Source: Paeniglutamicibacter quisquiliarum
GTDB taxonomy: Bacteria > Actinomycetota > Actinomycetes > Actinomycetales > Micrococcaceae
Length of the DNA stretch: 64,000 nt
Reading direction: 5' to 3'
Assembly (NCBI RefSeq): GCF_019084045.1
Contig: NZ_JAHRED010000005.1
Location: 124,001 to 188,000, forward strand
Part shown: positions 51,004 through 61,330 of the stretch, piece by piece
Layout: each line of letters begins with the position of its first letter
How positions within the stretch are numbered: the first letter of the stretch is position 1
Made by a program: the position numbers and the translations under genes
The notes under the pieces: generated by a model
What the model was told of the DNA's origin: nothing
What the model saw: only the letters and a program-made list of their open reading frames with translations
Database searches by the model: none

Positions 51004-51501
51004 ATGATCAAGCCGGGACGCGGTTCCAAGCCCAGCGGTGCGTTGGTTGCATCGTCGGCTCCGCGTTCCCCTTGGCTGGGCATCCTGAAGACCTGCGTTG
51101 CCTACACCGTTGGTGTCGGCGCCGTGGCGTCAATTGCCGCTTGGCCGATCCTGGGCGCGCAAGCGGCCGGTTCACTGGCCTTCGGGTGCGGACTGATCGT
51201 CGTGTTCTTCGGCATCAGCCTGCTCGTTGCCGAATGGGCCGGACGACATCGCGCAACCTGGGCGCTGCCGGCGTTCCTCTTCATGTACTTCGTCAAGATC
51301 CTGGGCATGGGTTTTCTGGTGCTTTTTTCCGGGCTGCCCGAATGGGTGCTCGCACCCTATTTCATGTGGGGGGCCATTGGTTCCCTGGTGCTGTGGCAGT
51401 TTGGGGAGATTCGCGCCTTTTCCCGGGCAAGGCTCCCCATTTTCGACCACGACGATCCATCGACGTCCCCACCCACCGGAGGGGATCATGGAAAACCCTG
51501 A
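51004..51501 (+). CDS. atpI: ATP synthase protein I-like membrane protein
   Basis: This 165-residue protein has four hydrophobic segments (about 25-135: TCVAYTVGVGAVASIAAWPI, LAFGCGLIVVFFGISLLVA, LPAFLFMYFVKILGMGFLVL and PYFMWGAIGSLVLW). Its position directly in front of the F1Fo genes is that of AtpI (Rv1303 in mycobacteria), which helps assemble the c-ring. I use ATG 51004; the upstream ATG 50947 adds unconserved residues. Confidence 0.8.
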   Translation: MIKPGRGSKPSGALVASSAPRSPWLGILKTCVAYTVGVGAVASIAAWPILGAQAAGSLAFGCGLIVVFFGISLLVAEWAGRHRATWALPAFLFMYFVKILGMGFLVLFSGLPEWVLAPYFMWGAIGSLVLWQFGEIRAFSRARLPIFDHDDPSTSPPTGGDHGKP

Positions 51502-51736
51502 CTCCAACCCCGGTCAAGCGCCAATACAGGCTCCCGTCCGCGAGTACGTCAACTACATTGTTGGCGGGCTGATCGCGTGGGGTTTGATAGGCTGGGGACT
51601 GGATCTTTTGCTGGACACCCGCTGGATTGTTTTCCTCGGTGCGCTGCTAGGCGCCACCGCTGGATTGTTTCTGGCTCGCCATCATTTGCGGCATCGACGC
51701 CGCGGGTTTCCAGGCAGCGATGAGATCGACCATTAG
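51488..51736 (+). CDS. AtpZ/AtpI-like small membrane protein
   Basis: This 82-residue protein starts at ATG 51488, overlapping atpI by 14 bases. Two hydrophobic helices (VNYIVGGLIAWGLIGWGLDL and IVFLGALLGATAGLFLARHH) connected by a short DTRW turn make an AtpZ-like hairpin. Such proteins accompany AtpI and may act in c-ring assembly or ion import. A basic tail (HLRHRRRGF) follows the second helix. Confidence 0.75.
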   Translation: MENPDSNPGQAPIQAPVREYVNYIVGGLIAWGLIGWGLDLLLDTRWIVFLGALLGATAGLFLARHHLRHRRRGFPGSDEIDH

Positions 51737-51814
51737 AACTTCACACGGTGAGCGGTGCCTTGCGCCGAATCGCCGATATTGCCCCACGACCGAAACTGCA
51801 GAGAGGACAGCGCG

Positions 51815-52621
51815 TTGACCGCGTTTGCGCTTCCGACGGCCACAGAACCCTATGTCCCGCCGTCGATTTCCGACACCCACCTTCCCGAGGTGCTGCCATG
51901 GTTAGCCGAGTACGGGACCGGTTTCGGCAAGCAGATGGTCATGATCATCCTCTCGATCATCTTGATCGTGTGGTTCTTCAAGTCGGCCATCAAGAATCCG
52001 AAGCTGGTTCCAGGCAAGGCACAGTTCCTGGCCGAAAGCGCCTACGGCTTCGTCCGTAACAGCGTGGGCCGCGACATCATCGGCGAGAAGAACTTCGCCC
52101 AGTGGGTGCCGCTGCTCTTTGCGACCTTCTTCTTCATCCTGCTGAACAACCTCTTCGGGGCCATCCCGTTCCTTCAGCTTCCCTCGTTCTCCCACGCCGG
52201 CGCGGCTTACGCCATGGCCATCATCATCTACGGCACCTGGATCGCCGTCGGCGTGAAGAACCACGGCATCCGCTACTTCAAGCTGGCCGTTGTTCCCTCG
52301 GGGGTCCCGGGTTGGATCATGCCGCTGATGGTGCCGCTGGAAATCATTTCCAACTTCATCGTTCGCCCGCTGACCCACTCCTTGCGTTTGATGGCCACCA
52401 TGCTTGCCGGCCACATGATCGTGATGCTTGCCGCCACCGGCGCCCGCCACCTGATCATGGTTCAGGAGTCGCTGGCCCTGAACGCCGTCGGCGTCCTGGT
52501 CATCGTCGGCTCGGTGGCGATGTACTTCCTCGAACTCTTGATCATGGTCCTGCAGGCATTTGTCTTCACCCTGCTGACCGCCATCTACATCCAGGGTGCC
52601 CTGGATGCAGACGCCCACTAA
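51815..52621 (+). CDS. atpB: ATP synthase Fo subunit a
   Basis: This 268-residue subunit a carries the essential Arg in RPLTHSLRLMATMLAGH and the half-channel residues of the last two helices (ELLIMVLQAFVFTLLTAIYI). The start is TTG 51815 with AGAGGA seven bases upstream. An upstream in-frame start lacks a ribosome-binding site. It forms the proton half-channels against the c-ring. Confidence 0.94.
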   Translation: MTAFALPTATEPYVPPSISDTHLPEVLPWLAEYGTGFGKQMVMIILSIILIVWFFKSAIKNPKLVPGKAQFLAESAYGFVRNSVGRDIIGEKNFAQWVPLLFATFFFILLNNLFGAIPFLQLPSFSHAGAAYAMAIIIYGTWIAVGVKNHGIRYFKLAVVPSGVPGWIMPLMVPLEIISNFIVRPLTHSLRLMATMLAGHMIVMLAATGARHLIMVQESLALNAVGVLVIVGSVAMYFLELLIMVLQAFVFTLLTAIYIQGALDADAH

Positions 52622-52653
52622 GCATTCCGGGCTCGCACCAACCAACTAAAGTT

Positions 52654-52673
52654 TTCCCCCTTGAATGGGGGAA
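52654..52673 (+). other. Stem-loop in the atpB-atpE junction
   Basis: TTCCCCC pairs with GGGGGAA around TTGAAT. It sits 32 bases after the atpB stop and 48 bases before the atpE start. It is too short to be a full terminator and lacks a T-run. Confidence 0.5.
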
Positions 52674-52721
52674 TGACCTCACAACCTGCCGACAAAGTGT
52701 CGGTATCTTGAAAGGAACGAA

Positions 52722-52937
52722 ATGGAACTCCACGGCTCCCTCAACATGATCGGCTACGGCCTGGCTGCAATCGGTTCGGCCATCGGCGTGGGCATGATCT
52801 TCGCTGCCTACATCAACGGCGTAGCCCGTCAGCCGGAAGCTCAGCGCATCCTGCAGCCCATCGCCATGCTGGGCTTCGCCCTTGCAGAAGCACTGGCAAT
52901 CTTGGGCCTCGTCTTCGCCTTCGTCGTCGGCGCCTAG
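52722..52937 (+). CDS. atpE: ATP synthase Fo subunit c
   Basis: This 71-residue two-helix hairpin has the polar loop ARQPE and the proton-carrying carboxylate Glu56 in [12 protein letters not shown]. The Arg-Gln-Pro loop contacts gamma and epsilon. A good ribosome-binding site (GAAAGGAACGAA) and stem-loops on both sides fit the high copy number of c in the complex. Confidence 0.97.
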   Translation: MELHGSLNMIGYGLAAIGSAIGVGMIFAAYINGVARQPEAQRILQPIAMLGFALAEALAILGLVFAFVVGA

Positions 52938-52946
52938 TTCCCCTCG

Positions 52947-52966
52947 TAGTGGCCCTGCCACTTACG
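52947..52966 (+). other. Stem-loop in the atpE-atpF junction
   Basis: GTAGTGG pairs with CCACTTAC around CCCTG (one bulged base), ten bases after the atpE stop. Confidence 0.35.
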
Positions 52967-53011
52967 CAGGCGCCATTGCAACCGGAACTTAAGAGATAAG
53001 GAAGAGTGAGA

Positions 53012-53566
53012 ATGATCAGCAACGAATTGATCCTCGCTGCAGGCGAGAGTGCCAACCCGCTGCTTCCGAACCCGTGGGAAATTCTTGTCACTGCTGCAGG
53101 CTTCGCTGTCCTGCTGTTTTTGGTGGTCAAGTACATTGCCCCGGCATTCGAGAAGTCCTACCAGGACCGTGTCACGGCCATCGAGGGTGGACTTGAGAAG
53201 GCAGAGGCCGCACAGGCCGAAGCCAACGCCACCCTTGAGCAGTACAAGGCACAGCTGCTTGAAGCACGCACCGAAGCCAACCGCATCCGCGAGGATGCGC
53301 GCGAAGAAGGTGCCCTGATTCTTGCGGAACTGAAGACCAAGGCAGCAGAAGAGTCCGCTCGCATCACCGAGCAGGCCCACCGCCAGATCGAAGCCGAGCG
53401 CACCGCAGCAGTTACCTCGCTGCGTGCCGAGGTCGGAACCCTGGCAACTTCGCTGGCCAGCAAGATCGTCGACGACGCTCTTGAGAACGACGAGCGCGCA
53501 GCTCGCGTGGTCGACAAGTTCCTGGCAGACCTTGAAACCCAGCAGAACGCAGGTGCATCGAACTAA
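53012..53566 (+). CDS. atpF: ATP synthase Fo subunit b
   Basis: This 184-residue protein has one N-terminal helix (LVTAAGFAVLLFLVVKYIAPAF) and a long Ala/Glu/Arg-rich coiled coil for the peripheral stalk. AAGGAAG precedes ATG 53012; the GTG at 53006 is an alternative two codons earlier. Its stop overlaps the atpH ATG by one base. Confidence 0.95.
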   Translation: MISNELILAAGESANPLLPNPWEILVTAAGFAVLLFLVVKYIAPAFEKSYQDRVTAIEGGLEKAEAAQAEANATLEQYKAQLLEARTEANRIREDAREEGALILAELKTKAAEESARITEQAHRQIEAERTAAVTSLRAEVGTLATSLASKIVDDALENDERAARVVDKFLADLETQQNAGASN

Positions 53567-54378
53567 TGGCAGGTGTATCGAGCGAGTCACTGTCCGCGGC
53601 GCTGGCGTCGTTGGAAACCAAGCTTGCACACGCGTCCTTGGAATTGTCCGCCGAGCTATTTGGGACGGTTGACGTTCTGGATGGCAACGCAGGCCTGCGT
53701 CGCGCACTGACTGATCCGGCCCGCGGGTCCTCTGACAAGGCGGGGCTTGTTGCCCAGCTGTTGCACGGGAAGGTCTCGGCGGAAGCCGAATCCACCGTCG
53801 CGTCTCTGGCATCCTCGCGTTGGAGCTCGGCACGAGACATTGGCGATGCACTGGAGACCGTGGCGGCAACTGTCGCCATCGCGGTAGCCGAGCGTCAGGG
53901 CGGTTCCGCAGGACTGGAGAGGCTCGAAGAAGACCTCTTCGCGTTCATCCGTGTGGTTGGGTCCAGTCATGATCTGCAGCGTGCCCTTGATGATTCCAAG
54001 GCTACGGACGAAGCGAAGGGCGCCCTGGCGCTCAAGCTGGTGCCGAATGCCTCGGATGCAGCGGCACTGCTGATCCGCCAGGCCGTCGCTTCGCCGCGCG
54101 GGCTCAAGCCCGTCGCACTTCTGGAGCGCTTCGTGGAATTGGTGGCTAAACGCCAGGACCGCTGGATTGCCCAGGTGAGTGTCACCCGTGAACTCACCCC
54201 GGAGCAGACAGCGCGCCTGCAGGCAGGCCTGAACAACCTTTACGGCCGGGACTTGAAGATCAATGTCGAGATCGACCCGGCACTAGTTGGCGGCATCCGC
54301 GTCAAGGTGGGTGACGAGGTTGTTGACGCAACCATCGCCACCCGCGTCGCGGACCTTCGCCGCCAGTTGGCAAGCTAG
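53566..54378 (+). CDS. atpH: ATP synthase F1 subunit delta
   Basis: This 270-residue delta subunit is longer than the 180 of Escherichia coli, as is usual in Actinobacteria. The C-terminal half is the conserved part (RFVELVAKRQDRWIAQVSV through RDLKINVEIDPALVGGIRVKVGDEV). It links the peripheral stalk to the top of F1. Confidence 0.94.
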   Translation: MAGVSSESLSAALASLETKLAHASLELSAELFGTVDVLDGNAGLRRALTDPARGSSDKAGLVAQLLHGKVSAEAESTVASLASSRWSSARDIGDALETVAATVAIAVAERQGGSAGLERLEEDLFAFIRVVGSSHDLQRALDDSKATDEAKGALALKLVPNASDAAALLIRQAVASPRGLKPVALLERFVELVAKRQDRWIAQVSVTRELTPEQTARLQAGLNNLYGRDLKINVEIDPALVGGIRVKVGDEVVDATIATRVADLRRQLAS

Positions 54379-54412
54379 GCAGCCCCCCCACTTCAACCCG
54401 GGGGGCCTGCCT
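54379..54412 (+). other. Stem-loop in the atpH-atpA junction
   Basis: GGCAG-CCCCCC pairs with GGGGGG-C-CTGCC, the single C being bulged. It begins at the atpH stop codon and precedes the atpA start by 90 bases. Confidence 0.5.
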
Positions 54413-54501
54413 TGCAGGCCAGTCACCATAGACTGAATCAAATTTCGGTTACCGCAACGATAGATCGCGGTAATCACAACTTAGGAGAGCAGGGACTGCA
54501 G

Positions 54502-56139
54502 ATGGCCGAATTGACCATCAACGCCGACGACGTCCGCAATGCCTTGAATGAGTTCGCAGCGTCCTACGAACCGGGCAAAGCAGAGCGCACCGAGGTCGGC
54601 CGCGTAACCACGGCAAGTGACGGTATCGCCAAGGTGGAGGGTCTTCCCTCCGTCATGGCAAATGAGCTGCTTCGATTCGAAGACGGCACCCTGGGCCTGG
54701 CCCAGAACCTTGACACCCGCGAGATCGGTGTCGTCGTCTTGGGCGACTTCACCGGCATCGCCGAAGGCCAGCGCGTCGAGCGCACCGGCGAGATCCTTTC
54801 GGTTCCGGTTGGCGATGCCTTCCTCGGCCGAGTGGTTGACCCGCTGGGCGAGCCGATCGATGACCTGGGACCGATCGCGTCCTCGGGTCGCCGCGCACTG
54901 GAGCTTCAGGCTCCGGGCGTGACGCAGCGCAAGTCGGTTCACGAACCGCTGCAGACCGGCATGAAGGCCATCGACGCCATGATCCCGATCGGCCGTGGCC
55001 AGCGTCAGCTGATCATTGGCGACCGCCAGACCGGCAAGACCGCCCTGGCCGTGGATGCCATCATCAACCAGAAGGCCAACTGGGCTTCGGGCGACACCAA
55101 CAAGCAGGTCCGCTGCATCTACGTGGCAATTGGTCAGAAGGCTTCGACCATTGCCGCCGTGCGCCAGACCCTTGAGACCAACGGTGCGCTGGAATACACC
55201 ACCATCGTTGCATCCCCGGCTTCGGACCCGGCCGGCTTCAAGTACCTGGCACCGTACGCCGGCTCCGCCATCGGCCAGCAGTGGATGTACGACGGCAAGC
55301 ACGTTCTGATCGTCTTTGATGATCTGTCCAAGCAGGCCGAAGCCTACCGCGCCGTTTCGCTGTTGCTGCGTCGCCCGCCGGGACGCGAAGCCTACCCGGG
55401 CGACGTGTTCTACCTGCACTCCCGCTTGCTTGAGCGTTGTGCAAAGCTCTCCGACGAGCTCGGAGCAGGCTCGATGACCGGTCTGCCGATCATCGAAACC
55501 AAGGCAAACGACGTCTCGGCCTTCATTCCGACCAACGTCATTTCCATCACCGACGGCCAGATCTTCCTGCAGTCGGACCTCTTCAACGCCAACCAGCGTC
55601 CGGCAGTCGACGTGGGCATCTCGGTGTCCCGCGTTGGTGGCTCGGCGCAGATCAAGGCCATGAAGAAGGTCGCCGGTACCCTGAAGCTCGAACTGGCCCA
55701 GTTCCGCGACATGCAGGCATTCGCCATGTTCGCCTCGGACCTGGACGCCGCTTCCAAGCAGCAGCTCACCCGTGGCGCACGCTTGATGGAACTTCTCAAG
55801 CAGGGACAGTACGCACCGTTCCCGGTTGAGGATCAGGTTGTCTCCGTGTGGGCCGGTACCAAGGGCTACCTGGATGATGTCCCGGTTGAGGACGTTCGTC
55901 GCTTCGAAACCGAGTTCCTGGCTCACCTGCGTCACCGCACCAACGTGCTCACCGTGATTGCCGAGACCGGCAAGCTCGAGGACGAGACCGTTGAATCGCT
56001 CAAGTCGAACATCGCCGACTTCAAGGCCGGCTTCTTCGGTGAAGGCGACGACAAGCTTGTCGCCGCCGGCAAGGAAGAATTCGACGCCTTGGCCGAGGGA
56101 TCCGTCGACCAGGAAAAGATCGTCAAGCAAAAGCGCTGA
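54502..56139 (+). CDS. atpA: ATP synthase F1 subunit alpha
   Basis: This 545-residue non-catalytic nucleotide-binding subunit has a P-loop GDRQTGKTA near 170 and the Arg finger region [11 protein letters not shown] use ATG 54502 ([18 protein letters not shown]), which matches the family N-terminus. Alpha alternates with beta in the F1 hexamer. Confidence 0.97.
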   Translation: MAELTINADDVRNALNEFAASYEPGKAERTEVGRVTTASDGIAKVEGLPSVMANELLRFEDGTLGLAQNLDTREIGVVVLGDFTGIAEGQRVERTGEILSVPVGDAFLGRVVDPLGEPIDDLGPIASSGRRALELQAPGVTQRKSVHEPLQTGMKAIDAMIPIGRGQRQLIIGDRQTGKTALAVDAIINQKANWASGDTNKQVRCIYVAIGQKASTIAAVRQTLETNGALEYTTIVASPASDPAGFKYLAPYAGSAIGQQWMYDGKHVLIVFDDLSKQAEAYRAVSLLLRRPPGREAYPGDVFYLHSRLLERCAKLSDELGAGSMTGLPIIETKANDVSAFIPTNVISITDGQIFLQSDLFNANQRPAVDVGISVSRVGGSAQIKAMKKVAGTLKLELAQFRDMQAFAMFASDLDAASKQQLTRGARLMELLKQGQYAPFPVEDQVVSVWAGTKGYLDDVPVEDVRRFETEFLAHLRHRTNVLTVIAETGKLEDETVESLKSNIADFKAGFFGEGDDKLVAAGKEEFDALAEGSVDQEKIVKQKR

Positions 56140-56153
56140 CATCACCTTTGATT

Positions 56154-56192
56154 AGGGGTTGCCGCACCCGAAGGTGCGGTGCGGCAACCCCT
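56154..56192 (+). other. Strong stem-loop in the atpA-atpG junction
   Basis: AGGGGTTGCCGCACC pairs perfectly with GGTGCGGCAACCCCT (15 bp) around a nine-base loop. It begins 14 bases after the atpA stop and ends 25 bases before atpG. There is no T-run. Confidence 0.65.
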
Positions 56193-56217
56193 GCAAAGGG
56201 ATAAGGAAAGGACAAAC

Positions 56218-57111
56218 ATGGGAGCCCAGATTCGGGTCTACCGCCAGAAGATTGCATCGACGACGTCGATGGGCAAGATCTTCAAGGCGATGGAACTGAT
56301 CGCCTCTTCCCGTATTGGCAAGGCACGCGCGCGTGTCTCGGCATCGCTGCCGTACGCCAATGCGATTACCCGTGCTGTTACTGCCGTCGCGTCACAGTCA
56401 GAGGTTGATCACCCACTGACCACCGAGCCGGAGTCAATCCGTCGCGCGGCGGTCTTGGTCATGACCTCTGACCGCGGACTCGCCGGGTCCTACTCCGCCA
56501 GCGTCTTGAAGCAGGCAGAGCACCTCGTAGAACTGCTCCATGAAGAAGGCAAGGACGTCAAGACCTACCTGGTCGGCCGCAAGGCTCAGGCGTACTTCGA
56601 TTTCCGTGGACGCGAATACGCGAAGGTGTGGACCGGTGGTACCGACGCCCCGGAGTTTACGACCGCACGCGAACTGCGCGAAGCCCTGCTCAAGGACTTC
56701 GCCGACGAATTTGAAGTGGGAGGCGTGGACGAGATCCACGTAGTCTTCACCCAGTTCAAGTCGATGGTCGTTCAGGAACCGACGGTCATTCGTTTGCTGC
56801 CGCTTGAGGTTGTCGAGGAGGAGTCTGAGACTCCTGCCGATGAGCTGCTGCCGCTCTACGAATACGAGCCGGAGCCGGAGCAGGTGCTTGACGCACTGCT
56901 TCCGCGGTACATCGAATCACGCATCTTCAACGCGATGTTGCAGGCGGCGGCTTCCGAGCTCGCAGCCCGCCAGCGTGCAATGAAGTCCGCAGGCGACAAC
57001 GCCAAGGAACTCATCAAGAAGTACACGCGTCTTCGTAACAACGCCCGCCAGGCCGAGGTTACCCAGGAACTCTCTGAAATCGTTGCCGGCGCTGACGCGC
57101 TGAACGGTTAA
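56218..57111 (+). CDS. atpG: ATP synthase F1 subunit gamma
   Basis: This 297-residue rotor shaft subunit starts at ATG 56218 ([20 protein letters not shown]) with AAGGAAAGG upstream. Both terminal helices that form the coiled coil are conserved ([14 protein letters not shown] and [37 protein letters not shown]). An acidic insert ([21 protein letters not shown]) is seen around residues 200-222. Confidence 0.96.
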   Translation: MGAQIRVYRQKIASTTSMGKIFKAMELIASSRIGKARARVSASLPYANAITRAVTAVASQSEVDHPLTTEPESIRRAAVLVMTSDRGLAGSYSASVLKQAEHLVELLHEEGKDVKTYLVGRKAQAYFDFRGREYAKVWTGGTDAPEFTTARELREALLKDFADEFEVGGVDEIHVVFTQFKSMVVQEPTVIRLLPLEVVEEESETPADELLPLYEYEPEPEQVLDALLPRYIESRIFNAMLQAAASELAARQRAMKSAGDNAKELIKKYTRLRNNARQAEVTQELSEIVAGADALNG

Positions 57112-57158
57112 CGGGAACTTCCTACCCACACTTACATCCACGCCATCTACACAAGTGA

Positions 57159-58628
<1,470 letters not shown>

Positions 58629-58630
58629 TC

Positions 58631-58915
58631 ATGGCCGAACTCCAAGTCGAAATCGTTGCAGCCGACCACTTCGTGTGGTCGGGTGCGGCGAAACTGGTCA
58701 AGGGACGCACCAGCAATGGCGAGATCGGGATCCTTCCCGGCCACGTGCCGATGCTGGCCGTCCTGGCTGCCGGGGATCTGGAAATCGTTCCGGTCTCCGG
58801 GTCACGGTTCTCGGTCCAGGTTGATGGCGGGTTCTTCTCCGTTGACGCTGACCGCGTGGTGATCGTAGCGGACAACGCCGTCATGGCCGACTCCGTCCCG
58901 GCGGGAACTCGATAG
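58631..58915 (+). CDS. atpC: ATP synthase F1 subunit epsilon
   Basis: This 94-residue subunit begins MAELQVEIVAADHFVWSG and keeps the beta-sandwich (GEIGILPGHVPMLAVL) but lacks the C-terminal helical hairpin found in many bacteria (about 130 residues there). The short form is usual in Actinobacteria, where epsilon-based inhibition differs. It starts 2 bp after the atpD stop. Confidence 0.93.
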   Translation: MAELQVEIVAADHFVWSGAAKLVKGRTSNGEIGILPGHVPMLAVLAAGDLEIVPVSGSRFSVQVDGGFFSVDADRVVIVADNAVMADSVPAGTR

Positions 58916-58922
58916 TCCTGCC

Positions 58923-59360
58923 TTGAACGAACTCGGCATTCCTGTACTCATCGTGTTGGCAGCCCTGCTGCTTGTGGTGATGTTCTTGGGTGCCATGGGA
59001 GTGCGCCGCATTCAGTTGCGGCGCACTCTTGGCACTTTCGACGCTTCCATCTCCGCGTCCTCCGGGAAGTGGATGATGGCGATTGCGCGTTATGGCCCTG
59101 GAGAGCTTGAGTTCCTCAAGCTCTTTTCGGTCTCCCCGATCCCGGTGCATCGATTCCTGCGGACCTCCATCCGGCTCAAGGGCTGGCGGCGTCCCGCGGA
59201 AGAGGAAAAGCACCTGGTACAGCCCGGAAGCGTCATCGTGATGATGAGCTATGAAGGCCGAGAAGTATTGGTCGCCATGGATTACCAGACCTACAACGGC
59301 CTCTCGGCATGGTTGGAAGCCGGCCCCGTTGCGGGCGTCGGCACCTGGCGGCAAGACTGA
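58923..59360 (+). CDS. DUF2550 membrane protein
   Basis: This 145-residue protein begins at TTG 58923 with one N-terminal helix (PVLIVLAALLLVVMFLGAMG) followed by a soluble domain (about 30-145) containing GKWMMAIARYGPGELEFLKLFS. DUF2550 proteins follow atpC in mycobacteria (Rv1312) and have no known function. The tight 7-bp spacing makes it the last gene of the atp operon. Confidence 0.88.
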   Translation: MNELGIPVLIVLAALLLVVMFLGAMGVRRIQLRRTLGTFDASISASSGKWMMAIARYGPGELEFLKLFSVSPIPVHRFLRTSIRLKGWRRPAEEEKHLVQPGSVIVMMSYEGREVLVAMDYQTYNGLSAWLEAGPVAGVGTWRQD

Positions 59361-59379
59361 TCAAGCAAGACTGATCAAG
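59352..59379. repeat. Tandem 14-bp duplication at the DUF2550 stop
   Basis: CAAGACTGATCAAG is present twice in direct tandem. The first copy contains the DUF2550 TGA stop, so the duplication lies just behind the coding end. Confidence 0.7.
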
Positions 59380-59385
59380 CAAGAT

Positions 59386-59430
59386 AAAGGTGTGGGGCGG
59401 GATGAATAAATCATCCCGCCCCACACCTTT
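59386..59430. terminator. Bidirectional terminator of the atp operon
   Basis: AAAGGTGTGGGGCGGGATGA and TCATCCCGCCCCACACCTTT form a perfect 20-bp stem with ATAAA in the loop. A- and T-tracts flank it. Confidence 0.93.
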
Positions 59431-59521
59431 TGCATCTTCTTAGGTTGACGCCTGCCCGGATCCGCGCCGCGTTGCGGTCGGTTTCCCCACAGGTGAAAAG
59501 TTCAAAGAGTCTGTGAAGTCC

Positions 59522-59725
59522 TTAGAGACCGACAACGCCGGTGGCCTGCGGACCCTTGGCACCCTGGCCAACTTCGAATTCCACGCGCTGGTTTTCTTCC
59601 AGCGTGCGGAAGCCGTTGGTCTGGATTTCCGAGTAGTGCACGAACACGTCGGCCTCGGCGCCATCGGGAGTGATGAAGCCGAATCCCTTTTCGGCGTTAA
59701 ACCACTTCACGGTTCCCTGAGCCAT
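59522..59725 (-). CDS. Cold shock protein (CspA family)
   Basis: This 67-residue cold shock domain has RNP1 KGFGFI and RNP2 VFVHYSEI. It starts with [20 protein letters not shown]. The in-frame extension to 59806 lacks conservation. A GAGGAGAAAT ribosome-binding site precedes the ATG. The message probably has a leader of about 130 nt, as in other csp genes. It acts as an RNA chaperone in the cytoplasm. Confidence 0.96.
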   Translation of the reverse strand: MAQGTVKWFNAEKGFGFITPDGAEADVFVHYSEIQTNGFRTLEENQRVEFEVGQGAKGPQATGVVGL

Positions 59726-59865
59726 GTATTTCTCCTCATTTAGTGCGAAAATCAGGCCGCTGCACTGTGCGACGACCATTAGGTGGTACTCAAGTGAGAA
59801 GAACACTGGCGACGGTTTGACCCCACCGCAGTCACTTCACACCCGCAGCACTGCTTTGGCGGGTA

Positions 59866-59893
59866 TGACTAACCAACACAAAGACTGAGTCAA
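59866..59893 (-). promoter_or_regulatory. csp promoter
   Basis: On the minus strand TTGACT (59893-59888) and TAGTCA (59871-59866) are separated by 16 bases. The transcription start would be near 59859, giving a leader of about 134 nt before the csp ATG. Confidence 0.55.
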
Positions 59894-59952
59894 GCATCAC
59901 ACAATCGCGTGACTTGGGTCAATACCCCGAGCCCGGTTGCTCAGGGGAAACT

Positions 59953-61176
59953 TCACAATAGATTCCGGCCGTTGCGCACGACCTGCCGCAGGCCCAGGTC
60001 CGCGTCCAGCACCAGCATGTCCGCCACGAAGCCCTGGTGGAGCCTGCCCGCCTCGTCGATCAGCCCCAGCACGCTCGCCGGCACCGTCGTGGCGGAGATG
60101 ACGGCGTCGCGCAGCTCCACCCCGGCGGCCACCGCCGCGCGAACCACCTCGAGCATGCTCGCCGTGCCGCCGGCGAGGGAGCCGTCCGAGGCCAGGCGGG
60201 CTTCCCCGTTGGCCACGGTGACCTCCGCCGGGCCCAGCGTGTAGCTGCCGTCGGCGAGTCCGGTGGCAGCCATCGAGTCGGTGACAAGGGCGATGGATTC
60301 GGCACCCAGCAGGTTGAACATGGTCCGGACCAGGACCGGGTCGAGGTGGACGCCGTCCGCAACCAGCTCGACGATGATCTTGCCCTGCGCTGCCAGCTCC
60401 AGACAGGCCGCGACGGCCCCGGGTGCCCGGTGGTGCATCGGCGGCATGCCGTTGAACAGGTGGGTCACGGTGGGGCGCTCGGTGAAGCCGTCGACGCCGG
60501 CGCTTGCCAGTTCCTCCCGGGCAACCCCCAGCGAGGCCGAGGTCATGGCGGCGTCCGCGTCGGTGTGCCCCAGCGAAGGGACCACGCCCTGGGAAACGAG
60601 CTGCTCGAGAAGGGCATCGGATCCGGCGCGTTCCGGGGCGTACGTCATGGTGCGCAGCTGGCCGGCCGCCGCATCGATCAGCTCATCGACGAATTCCGGA
60701 TCCGGGTCCGAGAGGTACGCCGGGTCCTGGGCCCCGCAGCGCGTCACGGAGAGGAACGGGCCCTCGGCGTGGATCCCGGCGATGTCCCCACGCTGGGCGA
60801 ATTCGGCCAGCACGCCCGCGGCGGCCAGCATGTCTGCGCGCGGGGCGGTGACCAGCGAGGCCAGGAAGGTGGTGGTGCCGGAGCGGTGCAGGTGTTCGAT
60901 GGCGGTGGTGATCGACTCGGGATCCCCGGAGGGGAAGTCCCCGCCCCCTGCGCCGTGGCAGTGCAGGTCGATCAGGCCCGGGATGATGACGGTGCCTTCC
61001 GGGCTTTCGATCAGCTCGAAGGCCTCCGATTCGTCGAAGAACGAAAACTCGTGCGCATCGCCGGCGAAGGCGATGCGGTTGCCCTCCACGGCGACGATGC
61101 CCTCGGCGATGTCCCTTCCGGGAGTAACGAGTCGTCCGGTCAGCGCGTAACGTTCGGGTGAATCGGTGGCAGTCAT
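59953..61176 (-). CDS. nagA: N-acetylglucosamine-6-phosphate deacetylase
   Basis: This 407-residue amidohydrolase-superfamily enzyme has the metal-site motif DLHCHG near residue 70, HAEGPFLS near 138, LGHTDAD near 203, HLFNGMPPMHHR and the catalytic Asp in VTDSMAATG. It removes acetate from GlcNAc-6-phosphate to feed glucosamine catabolism or wall recycling. No nagB or transporter gene is adjacent. Confidence 0.94.
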   Translation of the reverse strand: MTATDSPERYALTGRLVTPGRDIAEGIVAVEGNRIAFAGDAHEFSFFDESEAFELIESPEGTVIIPGLIDLHCHGAGGGDFPSGDPESITTAIEHLHRSGTTTFLASLVTAPRADMLAAAGVLAEFAQRGDIAGIHAEGPFLSVTRCGAQDPAYLSDPDPEFVDELIDAAAGQLRTMTYAPERAGSDALLEQLVSQGVVPSLGHTDADAAMTSASLGVAREELASAGVDGFTERPTVTHLFNGMPPMHHRAPGAVAACLELAAQGKIIVELVADGVHLDPVLVRTMFNLLGAESIALVTDSMAATGLADGSYTLGPAEVTVANGEARLASDGSLAGGTASMLEVVRAAVAAGVELRDAVISATTVPASVLGLIDEAGRLHQGFVADMLVLDADLGLRQVVRNGRNLL

Positions 61177-61330
61177 GGACCCAGTCTAGGTCCGGGCACG
61201 GCGGCGATTCATGCATCCGCGCCGCAAAAGTTTCGCGGAAGGCCTTGCGGCGCCAACGGTCACCTGCGCCCGGGGTGGATGTTGCGCGGGATTGCGGGGC
61301 GGCCCAGGGGGAGCGAGGCGCGGTCGGGGC

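Noticed and set aside
59895-59915. TCAC-N8-GTGA repeat near the csp promoter, looked at as a CRP-type site
   Set aside because: The half-sites are in the inverse order to TGTGA-N6-TCACA and the spacing differs.
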